From: Lewinellaceae bacterium
GTDB taxonomy: Bacteria > Bacteroidota > Bacteroidia > Chitinophagales > Saprospiraceae
DNA length: 64,000 nt
Direction: 5' to 3'
Assembly: GCA_020636105.1 (NCBI GenBank)
Contig: JACJYL010000001.1
Coordinates: 1,240,001-1,304,000 of the forward strand
Notes under the pieces: model-generated
Told to the model about the DNA's origin: nothing
The model's input: the letters and a program-made list of their open reading frames with translations, nothing else
Database searches by the model: none
Program-made: the position numbers and the translations under genes
Shown: piece by piece, positions 54,409 through 61,957 of the stretch
How positions within the stretch are numbered: position 1 is the stretch's first letter
Layout of the letters: every line of letters starts with the position of its first letter

Positions 54409-55143
54409 TCAAACTCTTTTGACACCCCATTTTCTGAGCTGATTCATAACTGCCCTGAAATCTTTGGGCATCGGGGCCTCAAAAGTCATTTCATTTCCTG
54501 TAGTCGGGTGAAACAAGGTCAATTTTGCTGCATGCAGGGTATTGCGCTGCATCAAAGGCCGCACCTCCTCCTCCTGGCCCGGACGGTATCCACGTGTCTT
54601 AATATCGGAAAGGAAAAGCGCATCTCTTTTTCCATACAGGCTGTCGACCACCAGTGGATGGCCTATAGACTGAAAATGAATCCTGATCTGGTGGGTACGT
54701 CCTGTTTTGATGTCTGCCTCCAAATAAGTGAAGTTCCTGAACCGCTCCACTACCTTGTAGAAGGTCAGTGCCTCTTTGCCTTTTGGTGCGATGGTCATTT
54801 TTCCGGCAATGGTTTTATGCTGGCCTATAGGTTTGTTGATCTCTCCTTCATCCTGATCAAGGTTCCCTTCTACCAACACCTGGTAGATCTTTTTCACTCT
54901 TCTTTCCTGGAACTGCATGGAAAGATTCTGGTGGGCTTCTTTGGTTTTTGCAAAACAAACCACCCCACTGGTAAGTTGATCAAGCCTGTGTACCGTGTAA
55001 CATTTTTCGAATTCGCTATTCAACAACTCCAGTAAACTATCTCCTGCCTCAAGAGACCTGCCGGGGATAGTCAGCGTTCCCGCTGGCTTATTCACCACCA
55101 CCATATCTTCGTCCTGGTAAATAATGTCTGCTTTTTTTTGCAT
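54409..55143 (-). CDS. RluA-family pseudouridine synthase
   Basis: A 244-residue enzyme without an S4 domain. The catalytic motif YTVHRLDQLTSGVVCFAKT contains the active Asp. Also seen: IYQDEDMVVVNKPAGTLTIP, DIKTGRTHQIRIHFQSIGHP and LHAAKLTLFHPTTGNEMTFE. It isomerises uridine in an RNA, but which rRNA or tRNA site cannot be told. It is downstream of the RibF-GT2 gene on the same strand, with the MITE between. Confidence 0.92.
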   Translation of the reverse strand: MQKKADIIYQDEDMVVVNKPAGTLTIPGRSLEAGDSLLELLNSEFEKCYTVHRLDQLTSGVVCFAKTKEAHQNLSMQFQERRVKKIYQVLVEGNLDQDEGEINKPIGQHKTIAGKMTIAPKGKEALTFYKVVERFRNFTYLEADIKTGRTHQIRIHFQSIGHPLVVDSLYGKRDALFLSDIKTRGYRPGQEEEVRPLMQRNTLHAAKLTLFHPTTGNEMTFEAPMPKDFRAVMNQLRKWGVKRV

Positions 55144-55195
55144 ATAATTTTAAAATTTAACCCTCTGCAGGCGACTGATTATTGAAACCTTCTTA

Positions 55196-55355
55196 GAGCT
55201 TGTCTAAATTTCCATGATTGAGCGAAAGTGAGCAAATTTTATTCTGATCAAGGCAAAAAACGCAGGCATACCTGGAAGGTAAGGCGAGGCTTTTTAACGC
55301 AGAGCAGGATGAAATTTGCCGCTTGCAGCCAATTGTTGGAATTTTAGACAAGCTC
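55196..55355 (-). mobile_element. 160-bp fold-back MITE, copy 2
   Basis: Reverse complement of the element at 10846-11005, with 159 of 160 bases identical (difference at 55336). It is flanked by TTA at 55193-55195 and 55356-55358. The right-hand TTA is at the same time the stop codon (TAA on the minus strand) of the RibF-GT2 gene. Transcribed from that gene it would form a long imperfect hairpin directly after the stop. Confidence 0.9.
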
Positions 55356-57344
55356 TTAAAATAATTCTGAGAACTTCTTTTTGTTCCGGAAATAAAAATT
55401 CCATATCACACTTCCCCGATAAAGCCCTTTTTTGTTCCAGGTTCCTATCCTTACTTTTTCAATTAACGCCTTGTATTGTTTTCTTTTTCGAAAAAGGTTC
55501 GGAAACTGCGAATAAAATTTTAAATGAGCCTTAATGATCATCCAGATAAAATTAAATTTCCCCTGGGTGAGAAATAAAAAACCTGCGGCAGCATCCAGTA
55601 TCAGCCGGAAGAAAACGATCCAAAACAGGTTCCTTTTTGATTCGTTTTTAAAGAGGGTGTAAAGCGAATTTCTAAAATTTAGATAAGTCTTCAAGGGACT
55701 CACATAATTGAGGGTGCCTCCCCCAACATGATACACTACCGATTGAGGAACCACGGCAATTCCGTATCCTGCTTTTTTAAGCCTCCAACAAAGATCAATT
55801 TCCTCAAAATGAGCAAAATAGTCGCCATCAAATTCCCCTATATCATGGAACAGTTTTGCACGAATAACCATCGCTGCTCCGGTAGCCCAAAAAATTTCAT
55901 GGGCATCATCGTATTGTCCTTCGTCTTTTTCCAAAGCATTCAGTATCCGCCCCCGGCAAAAAGGATACCCCATAATATCCATCCACCCGCCGCTGGCTCC
56001 GGCGTGTTCAAAAGAGGATCGGTTGGCATAAGCCCTTATTTTAGGCTGACAGGCCGCCACTTTCGGATGTTCCTCCATATAAGTAAGGATAGGCTCAAGC
56101 CATCCGTTAGGAGTTTCCACATCTGAATTCAATAATACATAATAGTCCGCTTCCTCTTCCCGAAGCGCCAGGTTATACCCTTGTGCAAACCCATGGTTTT
56201 TATTCAGTTCCAGGCAGCTTACCCTTGGGAAATTTGTCTTCACAAATTCAATGGAGTCGTCCTCAGAAGCATTATCCGCCACGACGATCCTCGAGCCGGG
56301 CGGAGCATTACTCACCACCCCGGGCAGGAATTGTTGCAGGTACTTTTGGGTGTTATAATTTAGGATGACGATGGAAATGTTCGGCAGTTTTTTTTTTACT
56401 GCCTCCCGCTCTTCTTCAATGAGGCATTCCAGACTGGCTTGTTTATCCTTTTCCAGTTGTTTTTTCAGCCCGTCAAGGTCTTTGAATTTGGCGTCTTCCC
56501 TGATAAAATCGACCAGTTCAATTTCGAGAGAATGACCATATATATTTTCGTCAAAATCAAAAATGTTGACTTCTATGGTCGTTTCGCCTTTTTCGGTGAT
56601 GGTCGGCCGGTTTCCAATATACAACATCCCCTTATACTTCCTCAGCTCGTGCCACACATAAACGGCGTAGATCCCAATGGGCGGGATGATCTTCGCTTTC
56701 TCTTCAATCTGGATATTGGCGGTCGGAAATCCCATTTTGGTGCCCGTTTTATGGCCGTGAACCACCTTTCCGGTAAGCAAAAAATGGTACCCCAGCAATT
56801 CCGTAGCCCCTGTAACATCCCCTGCTTTTATCGCATTCCTGATCTTGGTGGAACTGATGGAAATATCCTTTATGGTTTGTTTTTTAATCTCAATAAGGTC
56901 ATAACCCGCCGCTGCGGAATGATATTTCAAATAATTGAAATCCCCCAGTCGATTCAGGCCGAATCGGTGATCATACCCAATGACAATTGCAGCAGGGTGA
57001 AATTTTTCGATCAGGAATTTATGGATATATTCATCCGCGCTGAGCTGGGCAAATTCAATGGTAAAAGGAACCACCACTACATGGTCCAACCCTATTCGTT
57101 CAAACAGCCTGATCTTCTCCTCAATGGTGTTGATCAGCTCCAGCGTATTGTCTTTCGGATAGATAATCTGGCGTGGATGAGGATGAAAAGTAATGACCAC
57201 ACTTTCGCCACCGATGTTTTCGGCTACCTGGCAAACTTTCTCAATGATTTTCTGATGTCCACAATGCACGCCGTCAAAGGAACCTATAGTTATTACCGCC
57301 TTATTGAATTTGGGCAAATCCTTTAAATCTCTATATACTTTCAT
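55356..57344 (-). CDS. RibF (riboflavin kinase/FAD synthetase) fused to GT2 glycosyltransferase
   Basis: A 662-residue reading frame. Residues 1-310 are a complete RibF: the FMN adenylyltransferase part with ITIGSFDGVHCGHQKIIEKV and ISISSTKIRNAI, then the riboflavin kinase part with GKVVHGHKTGTKMGFPTANI and TTIEVNIFDFDENIYG. From about 320 a family 2 glycosyltransferase follows: ISIVILNYNTQKYLQ, VVADNASEDDSI, YVLLNSDVETPNGWLEP, DYFAHFEEIDLCWRLKKAGY, and a basic C-terminus. The join lies over an A10 tract (56391-56400 on the plus strand as T10), and the transferase part has no ATG of its own. The first part makes FMN and FAD; the second would add a sugar to an unknown acceptor. The stop codon coincides with the MITE target site. 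Confidence 0.9.
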   Translation of the reverse strand: MKVYRDLKDLPKFNKAVITIGSFDGVHCGHQKIIEKVCQVAENIGGESVVITFHPHPRQIIYPKDNTLELINTIEEKIRLFERIGLDHVVVVPFTIEFAQLSADEYIHKFLIEKFHPAAIVIGYDHRFGLNRLGDFNYLKYHSAAAGYDLIEIKKQTIKDISISSTKIRNAIKAGDVTGATELLGYHFLLTGKVVHGHKTGTKMGFPTANIQIEEKAKIIPPIGIYAVYVWHELRKYKGMLYIGNRPTITEKGETTIEVNIFDFDENIYGHSLEIELVDFIREDAKFKDLDGLKKQLEKDKQASLECLIEEEREAVKKKLPNISIVILNYNTQKYLQQFLPGVVSNAPPGSRIVVADNASEDDSIEFVKTNFPRVSCLELNKNHGFAQGYNLALREEEADYYVLLNSDVETPNGWLEPILTYMEEHPKVAACQPKIRAYANRSSFEHAGASGGWMDIMGYPFCRGRILNALEKDEGQYDDAHEIFWATGAAMVIRAKLFHDIGEFDGDYFAHFEEIDLCWRLKKAGYGIAVVPQSVVYHVGGGTLNYVSPLKTYLNFRNSLYTLFKNESKRNLFWIVFFRLILDAAAGFLFLTQGKFNFIWMIIKAHLKFYSQFPNLFRKRKQYKALIEKVRIGTWNKKGLYRGSVIWNFYFRNKKKFSELF

Positions 57345-57397
57345 GGTGGTGCAAAATTAAACTTTGCCGGGAATAAATAGGTCAGGGAAGGATATTT

Positions 57398-57886
57398 TTA
57401 TTCTTTTTCCACTTTACCAGTCGTCAAAGACTTCATTCTCATAAAAATTTGATCAATATCGTAGTTTTCTTCACTCAAAACATGAATTTTTCCGTGGCTT
57501 TCTTCCAGGAACAACATTCTGACACTCTTCGTGGAAGTTCCCGGGTTCAACAATGATTGCTGCTTATTTAAATCAATATAAGCCTTGTTAATGTTTTTAA
57601 ACTCCGCATTGCCGTAAGGTGTCGTAATACTTTGCTCATAAACATAAACCGGTCCTGTTTTACGCAGACTCCAAAAACTAAAAAAAGCCGTCACTGCAGA
57701 CATGATCATTGCAAAAAACACAAGCATCGCCAGCAACATTTGACGGCGGTAGGCATCTCCTGCACTCTTCTTCCTCAGCAAATAAAACAAGGCTGCGGCA
57801 GCAATCAGTACGATAATAAAACTTCCCCAAAAAGTCATCTGGTCGGAAGAATGAGTCGGCAAAAAAGTATAAAGAGGATCACCCAT
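57398..57886 (-). CDS. Hypothetical two-helix membrane protein
   Basis: A 162-residue protein with membrane helices at about 18-37 and 50-70, then a soluble domain of about 85 residues with strand-turn pattern (GPVYVYEQSITTPYGNAEFK, SVRMLFLEESHGKIHVLSEE). I do not recognise it; a small PH-like sensor domain is conceivable. It is 53 bases upstream of ribF on the same strand. Confidence 0.6.
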   Translation of the reverse strand: MGDPLYTFLPTHSSDQMTFWGSFIIVLIAAAALFYLLRKKSAGDAYRRQMLLAMLVFFAMIMSAVTAFFSFWSLRKTGPVYVYEQSITTPYGNAEFKNINKAYIDLNKQQSLLNPGTSTKSVRMLFLEESHGKIHVLSEENYDIDQIFMRMKSLTTGKVEKE

Positions 57887-57997
57887 GATAATTGATTAAT
57901 TTTTTAAACATGATTACCGGTAACAAAATAAAGGATCTAATTTAACTTATAGTGTTTGGTATAAAAGCCTTGGAATTGAGATTAGGTGCGCTGTGCA

Positions 57998-58942
57998 TTA
58001 TTGACCAATATTTAGCAATTGTTCCAATTTTGAAAAAACTATTTTATACAAACCCGCAGCATCGCTTTCAAACCATGACTCATGGTTATAACCGGAGCAC
58101 AAAATAAACGTCTTTTCCCGGGTGGTATCCCGGTAACAGTTTATGGTCAGGGGAACAGAATCAGTATTTCCTTTAAAAACAAGGCTTTTATAAAGCAGTT
58201 CATTCCCTTTTGTTTCATCAAAATCGTCGGCAAAATTTTCACTGGAAAGATCTTTTAACCCATTGAGGTAGTTGACCATCCCGATCGAATCAAGGGTGAA
58301 ATCGTCTCCCAGCTTCCAGGTTCCTGATGATGCCGTCAAAACAAAGGTCGTGTCGGGTGTTAGGAGGGATATTTCCTCTACTGCCTCAATTTCGGGCCAC
58401 AACAGGAATTGTTTGCTCCGATAATACTCAAAAGCAGGTAAGGTAAAAGCAGCCTGATCCTTTTTTACGGCATAGATTTCTTTTTGATCAAAAAGCCTTA
58501 TGTAATCCGCTGCCCCACCCTTGCTGGCAGGGGAAACCATCATTCCCAGAACAAAATCCTCCAGTTTTTCCTGGTTGGCAAACACCTCGACTCTCACCCC
58601 TTGTTCTTTTCCCACGCCGTATTCCAGCCATTGCCCGGGAAGATCGGAAACGATCTTATCCACCCGTATCCGGGCCAGGTAACTTAATAAATGATCCATG
58701 GAACCTGGTTTGGCTTTTACGCTTAAGTACCCCTGTGAAACGATCCAGGCATTCGCTTCCCTGACAAAGATCAAGGGGTAATCTGCCGCAGGAAAGGAAA
58801 TATTAATGGCATCAATTCCAGAAGTGTCAATATGGATCAAGGTCGTATCGAAGAGATCGGTTTTGGCCCTTTTTACCCCCCTGTCGATACCAAACAACAC
58901 GGCCAGAATCAATAATATCCAAATGACGGTCTTCTTTTTCAT
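57998..58942 (-). CDS. DUF4340 domain protein
   Basis: A 314-residue protein with one N-terminal membrane helix (TVIWILLILAVLFGIDRGV) and a periplasmic DUF4340-like body: INISFPAADYPLIFVREANA, WIVSQGYLSVKAKPGSMDHL and LPGQWLEYGVGKEQGVRVEV. In many bacteria DUF4340 genes lie with gliding/ABC (GldG-type) genes; here none is present. It begins one base before the end of rdgB and is translationally coupled to it in position. Function unknown. Confidence 0.8.
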   Translation of the reverse strand: MKKKTVIWILLILAVLFGIDRGVKRAKTDLFDTTLIHIDTSGIDAINISFPAADYPLIFVREANAWIVSQGYLSVKAKPGSMDHLLSYLARIRVDKIVSDLPGQWLEYGVGKEQGVRVEVFANQEKLEDFVLGMMVSPASKGGAADYIRLFDQKEIYAVKKDQAAFTLPAFEYYRSKQFLLWPEIEAVEEISLLTPDTTFVLTASSGTWKLGDDFTLDSIGMVNYLNGLKDLSSENFADDFDETKGNELLYKSLVFKGNTDSVPLTINCYRDTTREKTFILCSGYNHESWFESDAAGLYKIVFSKLEQLLNIGQ

Positions 58943-58943
58943 A

Positions 58944-59522
58944 TTACATCTGCTCTAAAAAAGCAATCAGTTTTTTTACGGCTTTACCTCTATGGCTGAT
59001 CTGGTTTTTTTCGACAGGGGGCATCTCTGCGAAAGAAAGGTCATAACCTTCAGGAATAAATACCGGATCATAACCAAATCCTCCTGCCCCCCGCTTAACC
59101 TCGCTGATATGTCCGTTAGCTATTCCTTCGAAGAGGTGTTCTTTACCGTTCATGATTAACGCAATGACGGTACGAAAACGCGCCTTCCTGTTCATTTTGC
59201 CTTCCATATTTTTAAGCAACAGAACGATATTATCCTCAGGCGTACAATTTTCTCCGGCATAACGCGCTGTATAAACACCCGGATCCCCATTCAGGACGTC
59301 CACCTCCAATCCCGTATCCTCGGAAAAACATTCCACGCCATAATTTTCATAAACATAACGTGCTTTTTCCAGGGCATTGCCTTCCAGTGTAGGAGAGGTT
59401 TCAGGAAGCTCCTCCAAACAATTAATGTCCTTCAATCCCACAATAGCAATAACATCCGGCAAAACCTGATTCACCTCTCTTACCTTATGAGGGTTACCGG
59501 TAGCGAAAACTATTCTTTTCAT
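58944..59522 (-). CDS. rdgB: Non-canonical purine NTP pyrophosphatase (RdgB/HAM1)
   Basis: A 192-residue enzyme that hydrolyses ITP, dITP and XTP to keep them out of DNA and RNA. Motifs: VFATGNPHKVREVNQVL, CFSEDTGLEVDVLNGDPGVY with TARYAGE, GGFGYDPVFIPEGYDLSFAE and NQISHRGKAVKKL. Length is standard. It is followed by DUF4340 with one base between, so the two are one transcript. Confidence 0.96.
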   Translation of the reverse strand: MKRIVFATGNPHKVREVNQVLPDVIAIVGLKDINCLEELPETSPTLEGNALEKARYVYENYGVECFSEDTGLEVDVLNGDPGVYTARYAGENCTPEDNIVLLLKNMEGKMNRKARFRTVIALIMNGKEHLFEGIANGHISEVKRGAGGFGYDPVFIPEGYDLSFAEMPPVEKNQISHRGKAVKKLIAFLEQM

Positions 59523-59556
59523 TATTCAATTTTAAAAAATTATCCCACCAGGGAAA

Positions 59557-60027
59557 TCAGAAAACCAAAAAAGACTTCAGCGCCACCCACAATTGTTTGG
59601 CTTTGGGACGAGTGCCTCCTTTTGCCTTTTCTTCCATAAATAATTCTACTCCATCCACAAACATTATCTGTTTTTTACTTATATTTAAAGGATGATATAA
59701 TTTTGCCTGGACCTGAAGCCCGATTTGCAATGGGGTTAACCCAAACAAAACTAGATTATTGAAGTCGTAATTTTGACATAATTCTGTAAAACTAAGTGCT
59801 GGTTTGAGTGTTATTAATAGGAAGACATCTTGTTCCTGAAGGCCAAGCGGAGAGAGTACATTTCGTAAAAATTCAAGATCGTTTTCTACGTCATTCTCAT
59901 TGGCTATGACCATGACCTTTTTTTTTCCATCTCCATGGAAAACAAGGCTTGAATCGTTGACATCGGGCAAATTATATAGCGAAAAATCCATAAACCCCGA
60001 GTCCGTTTTTAATTTATCGTACGGCAT
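59557..60027 (-). CDS. Hypothetical protein
   Basis: A 156-residue soluble protein with alternating strands and helices (KKKVMVIANENDVENDLEFL, VFLLITLKPALSFTELCQNY, NLVLFGLTPLQIGLQVQAKL) and a Lys-rich C-terminus (GTRPKAKQLWVALKSF). The alpha/beta pattern recalls small Rossmann-like proteins such as the psi subunit of DNA polymerase III, but I cannot support that. It is first in the minus-strand group with rdgB and DUF4340, divergent from ilvE. Confidence 0.6.
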   Translation of the reverse strand: MPYDKLKTDSGFMDFSLYNLPDVNDSSLVFHGDGKKKVMVIANENDVENDLEFLRNVLSPLGLQEQDVFLLITLKPALSFTELCQNYDFNNLVLFGLTPLQIGLQVQAKLYHPLNISKKQIMFVDGVELFMEEKAKGGTRPKAKQLWVALKSFLVF

Positions 60028-60129
60028 ATTATTTTACACTTTAAATAAAGATCAAAATTTACAACCGAAACGTTGGTTTGATTTTGGTAAATTCAAAATT
60101 TTTTGTAAACTTTGCAAAAAACATGACTT

Positions 60130-61215
60130 ATGAATTACAACATCAAAGTTACTAAAACTAAAGACTCCCGCCTATCTTCCGCTGATTTTAATAATATTCC
60201 TTTCGGAAAAATTTTCTCTGATCACATGTTCGTCGCAGACTATGAAGACGGAGCGTGGAAAAATCCAAGGGTCGTTCCCTATGGTCCCATTACAATGAAT
60301 CCGGCTGCTATGGTTTTGCATTACGGGCAAGCCATTTTTGAAGGCATGAAAGCATCGAAATACCACGATGGTACTCCTATGCTGCTCAGACCGGAATTAC
60401 ATGCCAAACGATTGAACCTGTCTGCAGACAGGTTGTGCATGCCTAATGTCCCGGAAGATTTGTTTTTGCAGGCCCTGAATACTTTGATAGATATTGATAA
60501 AGCATGGATTCCTCCCCAGGCAGGAAGTGCCCTTTATATACGCCCTTTTATGATCGCTACCGATGAGTTCATCGGGGTGGGCGAATCCTCAAAATATAAG
60601 TTCATTATCATGACCGGCCCGGTCGGTCCTTATTATCCAAAACCGATTCGTTTATTGGCTGAACAGCATTATGTAAGAGCCATTAAAGGAGGTACCGGAG
60701 AAGCTAAAGCTGCCGGTAATTACGCCGGCTCACTGCTACCCGCCAGAATCGCCAAACAAAAAGGATTCGATCAGGTCATGTGGATGGACGGTCATGAATT
60801 CCGTTACATCCAGGAAGTTGGTACCATGAATATCTTTTTCGTGATCAACGGAAAAGTGATCACTCCTGCTACGGACGGGGCTATTCTCAAAGGCATTACC
60901 CGGAAATGCATCATCGAATTACTCCAGGACAAAGGGTACGACGTTGAAGTCCGGCCACTGGACATTGCTGAGGTGGTCGAAGCTTATGACAATGGCACGC
61001 TGGAAGAAATTTTCGGAGCAGGCACCGCGGTGGTCGTCGCCCATATTTCTGAACTTGGTTACAAAGACAGGATTCTTACCCTTCCTGCTATCGAAGACAG
61101 AAAGATTGGCCCGATGATCAAAGCAGAAATCGACAGCCTTCGGGTTGGTGACATTGAAGATAAAAAAGGTTGGTTTGTTCCGGTAAAAGCTCCGGAATTT
61201 GTCAATGCTGACTAA
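60130..61215 (+). CDS. ilvE: Branched-chain amino acid aminotransferase
   Basis: A 361-residue class IV PLP enzyme of the longer BCAT type. Seen: LHYGQAIFEGMKASKYHDGT, RPELHAKRLNLSADRLCMP, IRPFMIATDEFIGVGESSKY, the PLP-lysine region GTGEAKAAGNYAGSLLPAR and EVGTMNIFFVINGKVITP. It catalyses the last step of Val, Ile and Leu synthesis. A TTTG-ended promoter-like box lies about 16 bases upstream. The last 17 codons are duplicated downstream at 61707, beyond an IS1634-like relic. Confidence 0.96.
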   Translation: MNYNIKVTKTKDSRLSSADFNNIPFGKIFSDHMFVADYEDGAWKNPRVVPYGPITMNPAAMVLHYGQAIFEGMKASKYHDGTPMLLRPELHAKRLNLSADRLCMPNVPEDLFLQALNTLIDIDKAWIPPQAGSALYIRPFMIATDEFIGVGESSKYKFIIMTGPVGPYYPKPIRLLAEQHYVRAIKGGTGEAKAAGNYAGSLLPARIAKQKGFDQVMWMDGHEFRYIQEVGTMNIFFVINGKVITPATDGAILKGITRKCIIELLQDKGYDVEVRPLDIAEVVEAYDNGTLEEIFGAGTAVVVAHISELGYKDRILTLPAIEDRKIGPMIKAEIDSLRVGDIEDKKGWFVPVKAPEFVNAD

Positions 61216-61361
61216 AAAAAAACAGGGTTTTATACAGCCCTTAAAAAGATCCGTTTCGAACCGTTTGACCCGTTTGATCAGTGTTCTATCCTTCCCCCAG
61301 TAAGATAGAACACTGATGGAACGAATTAGACGGATTGAAACGGATTTTTTTTTGACCACTC
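61163..61361 (+). repeat. Long direct repeat, left copy (3' end of ilvE plus terminator)
   Basis: Starts within the last codons of ilvE (AAAAAGGTTGG) and ends GACCACTC. It is repeated at 61707-61906 with only about four differences: one base more in an A-run, two changes near 61236-61241 and one near 61329. The two copies abut the ends of the small mobile element between them. Confidence 0.9.
61243..61353 (+). terminator. Long hairpin terminator of ilvE
   Basis: Inner stem of 13 perfect pairs (TCAGTGTTCTATC at 61278-61290 with GATAGAACACTGA at 61304-61316). Outer arms AAAAAGATCCGTTTC and GAAACGGATTTTTTTTT also pair, and the structure ends in T9. Confidence 0.8.
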
Positions 61362-61706
61362 CTGTTTTCGCCAATGGGACACCCTAAAAAAAACTCCGTA
61401 TAATTCGGTAGAGCTCTGCTTGTTGGTCATCCGACACTTTGATTGCGCTGTCAACCGCTCAAGCTCTTCTTGCGCAATATAAAGAAGCCGTTGAAGTTCC
61501 TGCTCTGTTTTTCCACTCCCGATGGTGGTGATAACTTTATACTTACCTCGTGCTTTGGAGATGATTTGGACCGATTGGCTTCCTGATTTATTTTTCTTTT
61601 TCCGGATAAACATGGTCAAATTTAACCACGGGACACCCAGTTTCAAAATAAAAGTCAGTAAAAACAAGGCCTACAGCCTTTTTTTTGGGAGGGTGGCGAA
61701 AACAGG
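61362..61706 (-). mobile_element. Internally deleted IS1634-like element
   Basis: About 345 bases bounded by inverted ends CTGTTTTCGCCA and TGGCGAAAACAG (13 bases with the next C/G) and flanked by the 199/200-base direct repeats. It contains the N-terminal part of an IS1634-family transposase on the minus strand. IS1634-type elements are known to make long target duplications, up to several hundred bases. The element is far too short to encode a full transposase. Confidence 0.8.
61384..61613 (-). pseudogene. IS1634-family transposase remnant
   Basis: From the ATG at 61613 the frame reads MFIRKKKNKSGSQSVQIIS, GKYKVITTIGSGK and QEELERL, the typical opening of IS1634-family transposases. It then continues out of family. 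One base shifted, the sequence reads KVSDDQQAELYRIIRSFF and stops at 61384-61386, which could be the original C-terminus. So both gene ends seem joined after an internal deletion; the C-terminal part is inference. Confidence 0.75.
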
Positions 61707-61906
61707 AAAAAGGTTGGTTTGTTCCGGTAAAAGCTCCGGAATTTGTCAATGCTGACTAAAAAAAAAACAGGGTTTTATATAGCCTTTAAAAAGATCCGTT
61801 TCGAACCGTTTGACCCGTTTGATCAGTGTTCTATCCTTCCCCCAGTAAGATAGAACACTGATGGAACGAATTGGACGGATTGAAACGGATTTTTTTTTGA
61901 CCACTC
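61707..61906 (+). repeat. Long direct repeat, right copy
   Basis: A second copy of the ilvE 3' end (17 codons and stop) and its terminator, starting directly after the right end of the IS1634-like element. A further partial copy of the terminator's left arm follows at about 61911-61956, before the esterase gene. Confidence 0.9.
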
Positions 61907-61957
61907 TGGTAAAGATCCGTTTGGAATCGTTTTATCCGTTTGATCCGTGTTCTATTA

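Noticed and set aside
56439..57326. Plus-strand open frame of 295 residues opposite ribF
   Set aside because: RibF motifs on the minus strand are certain; the antisense frame shows no family features.
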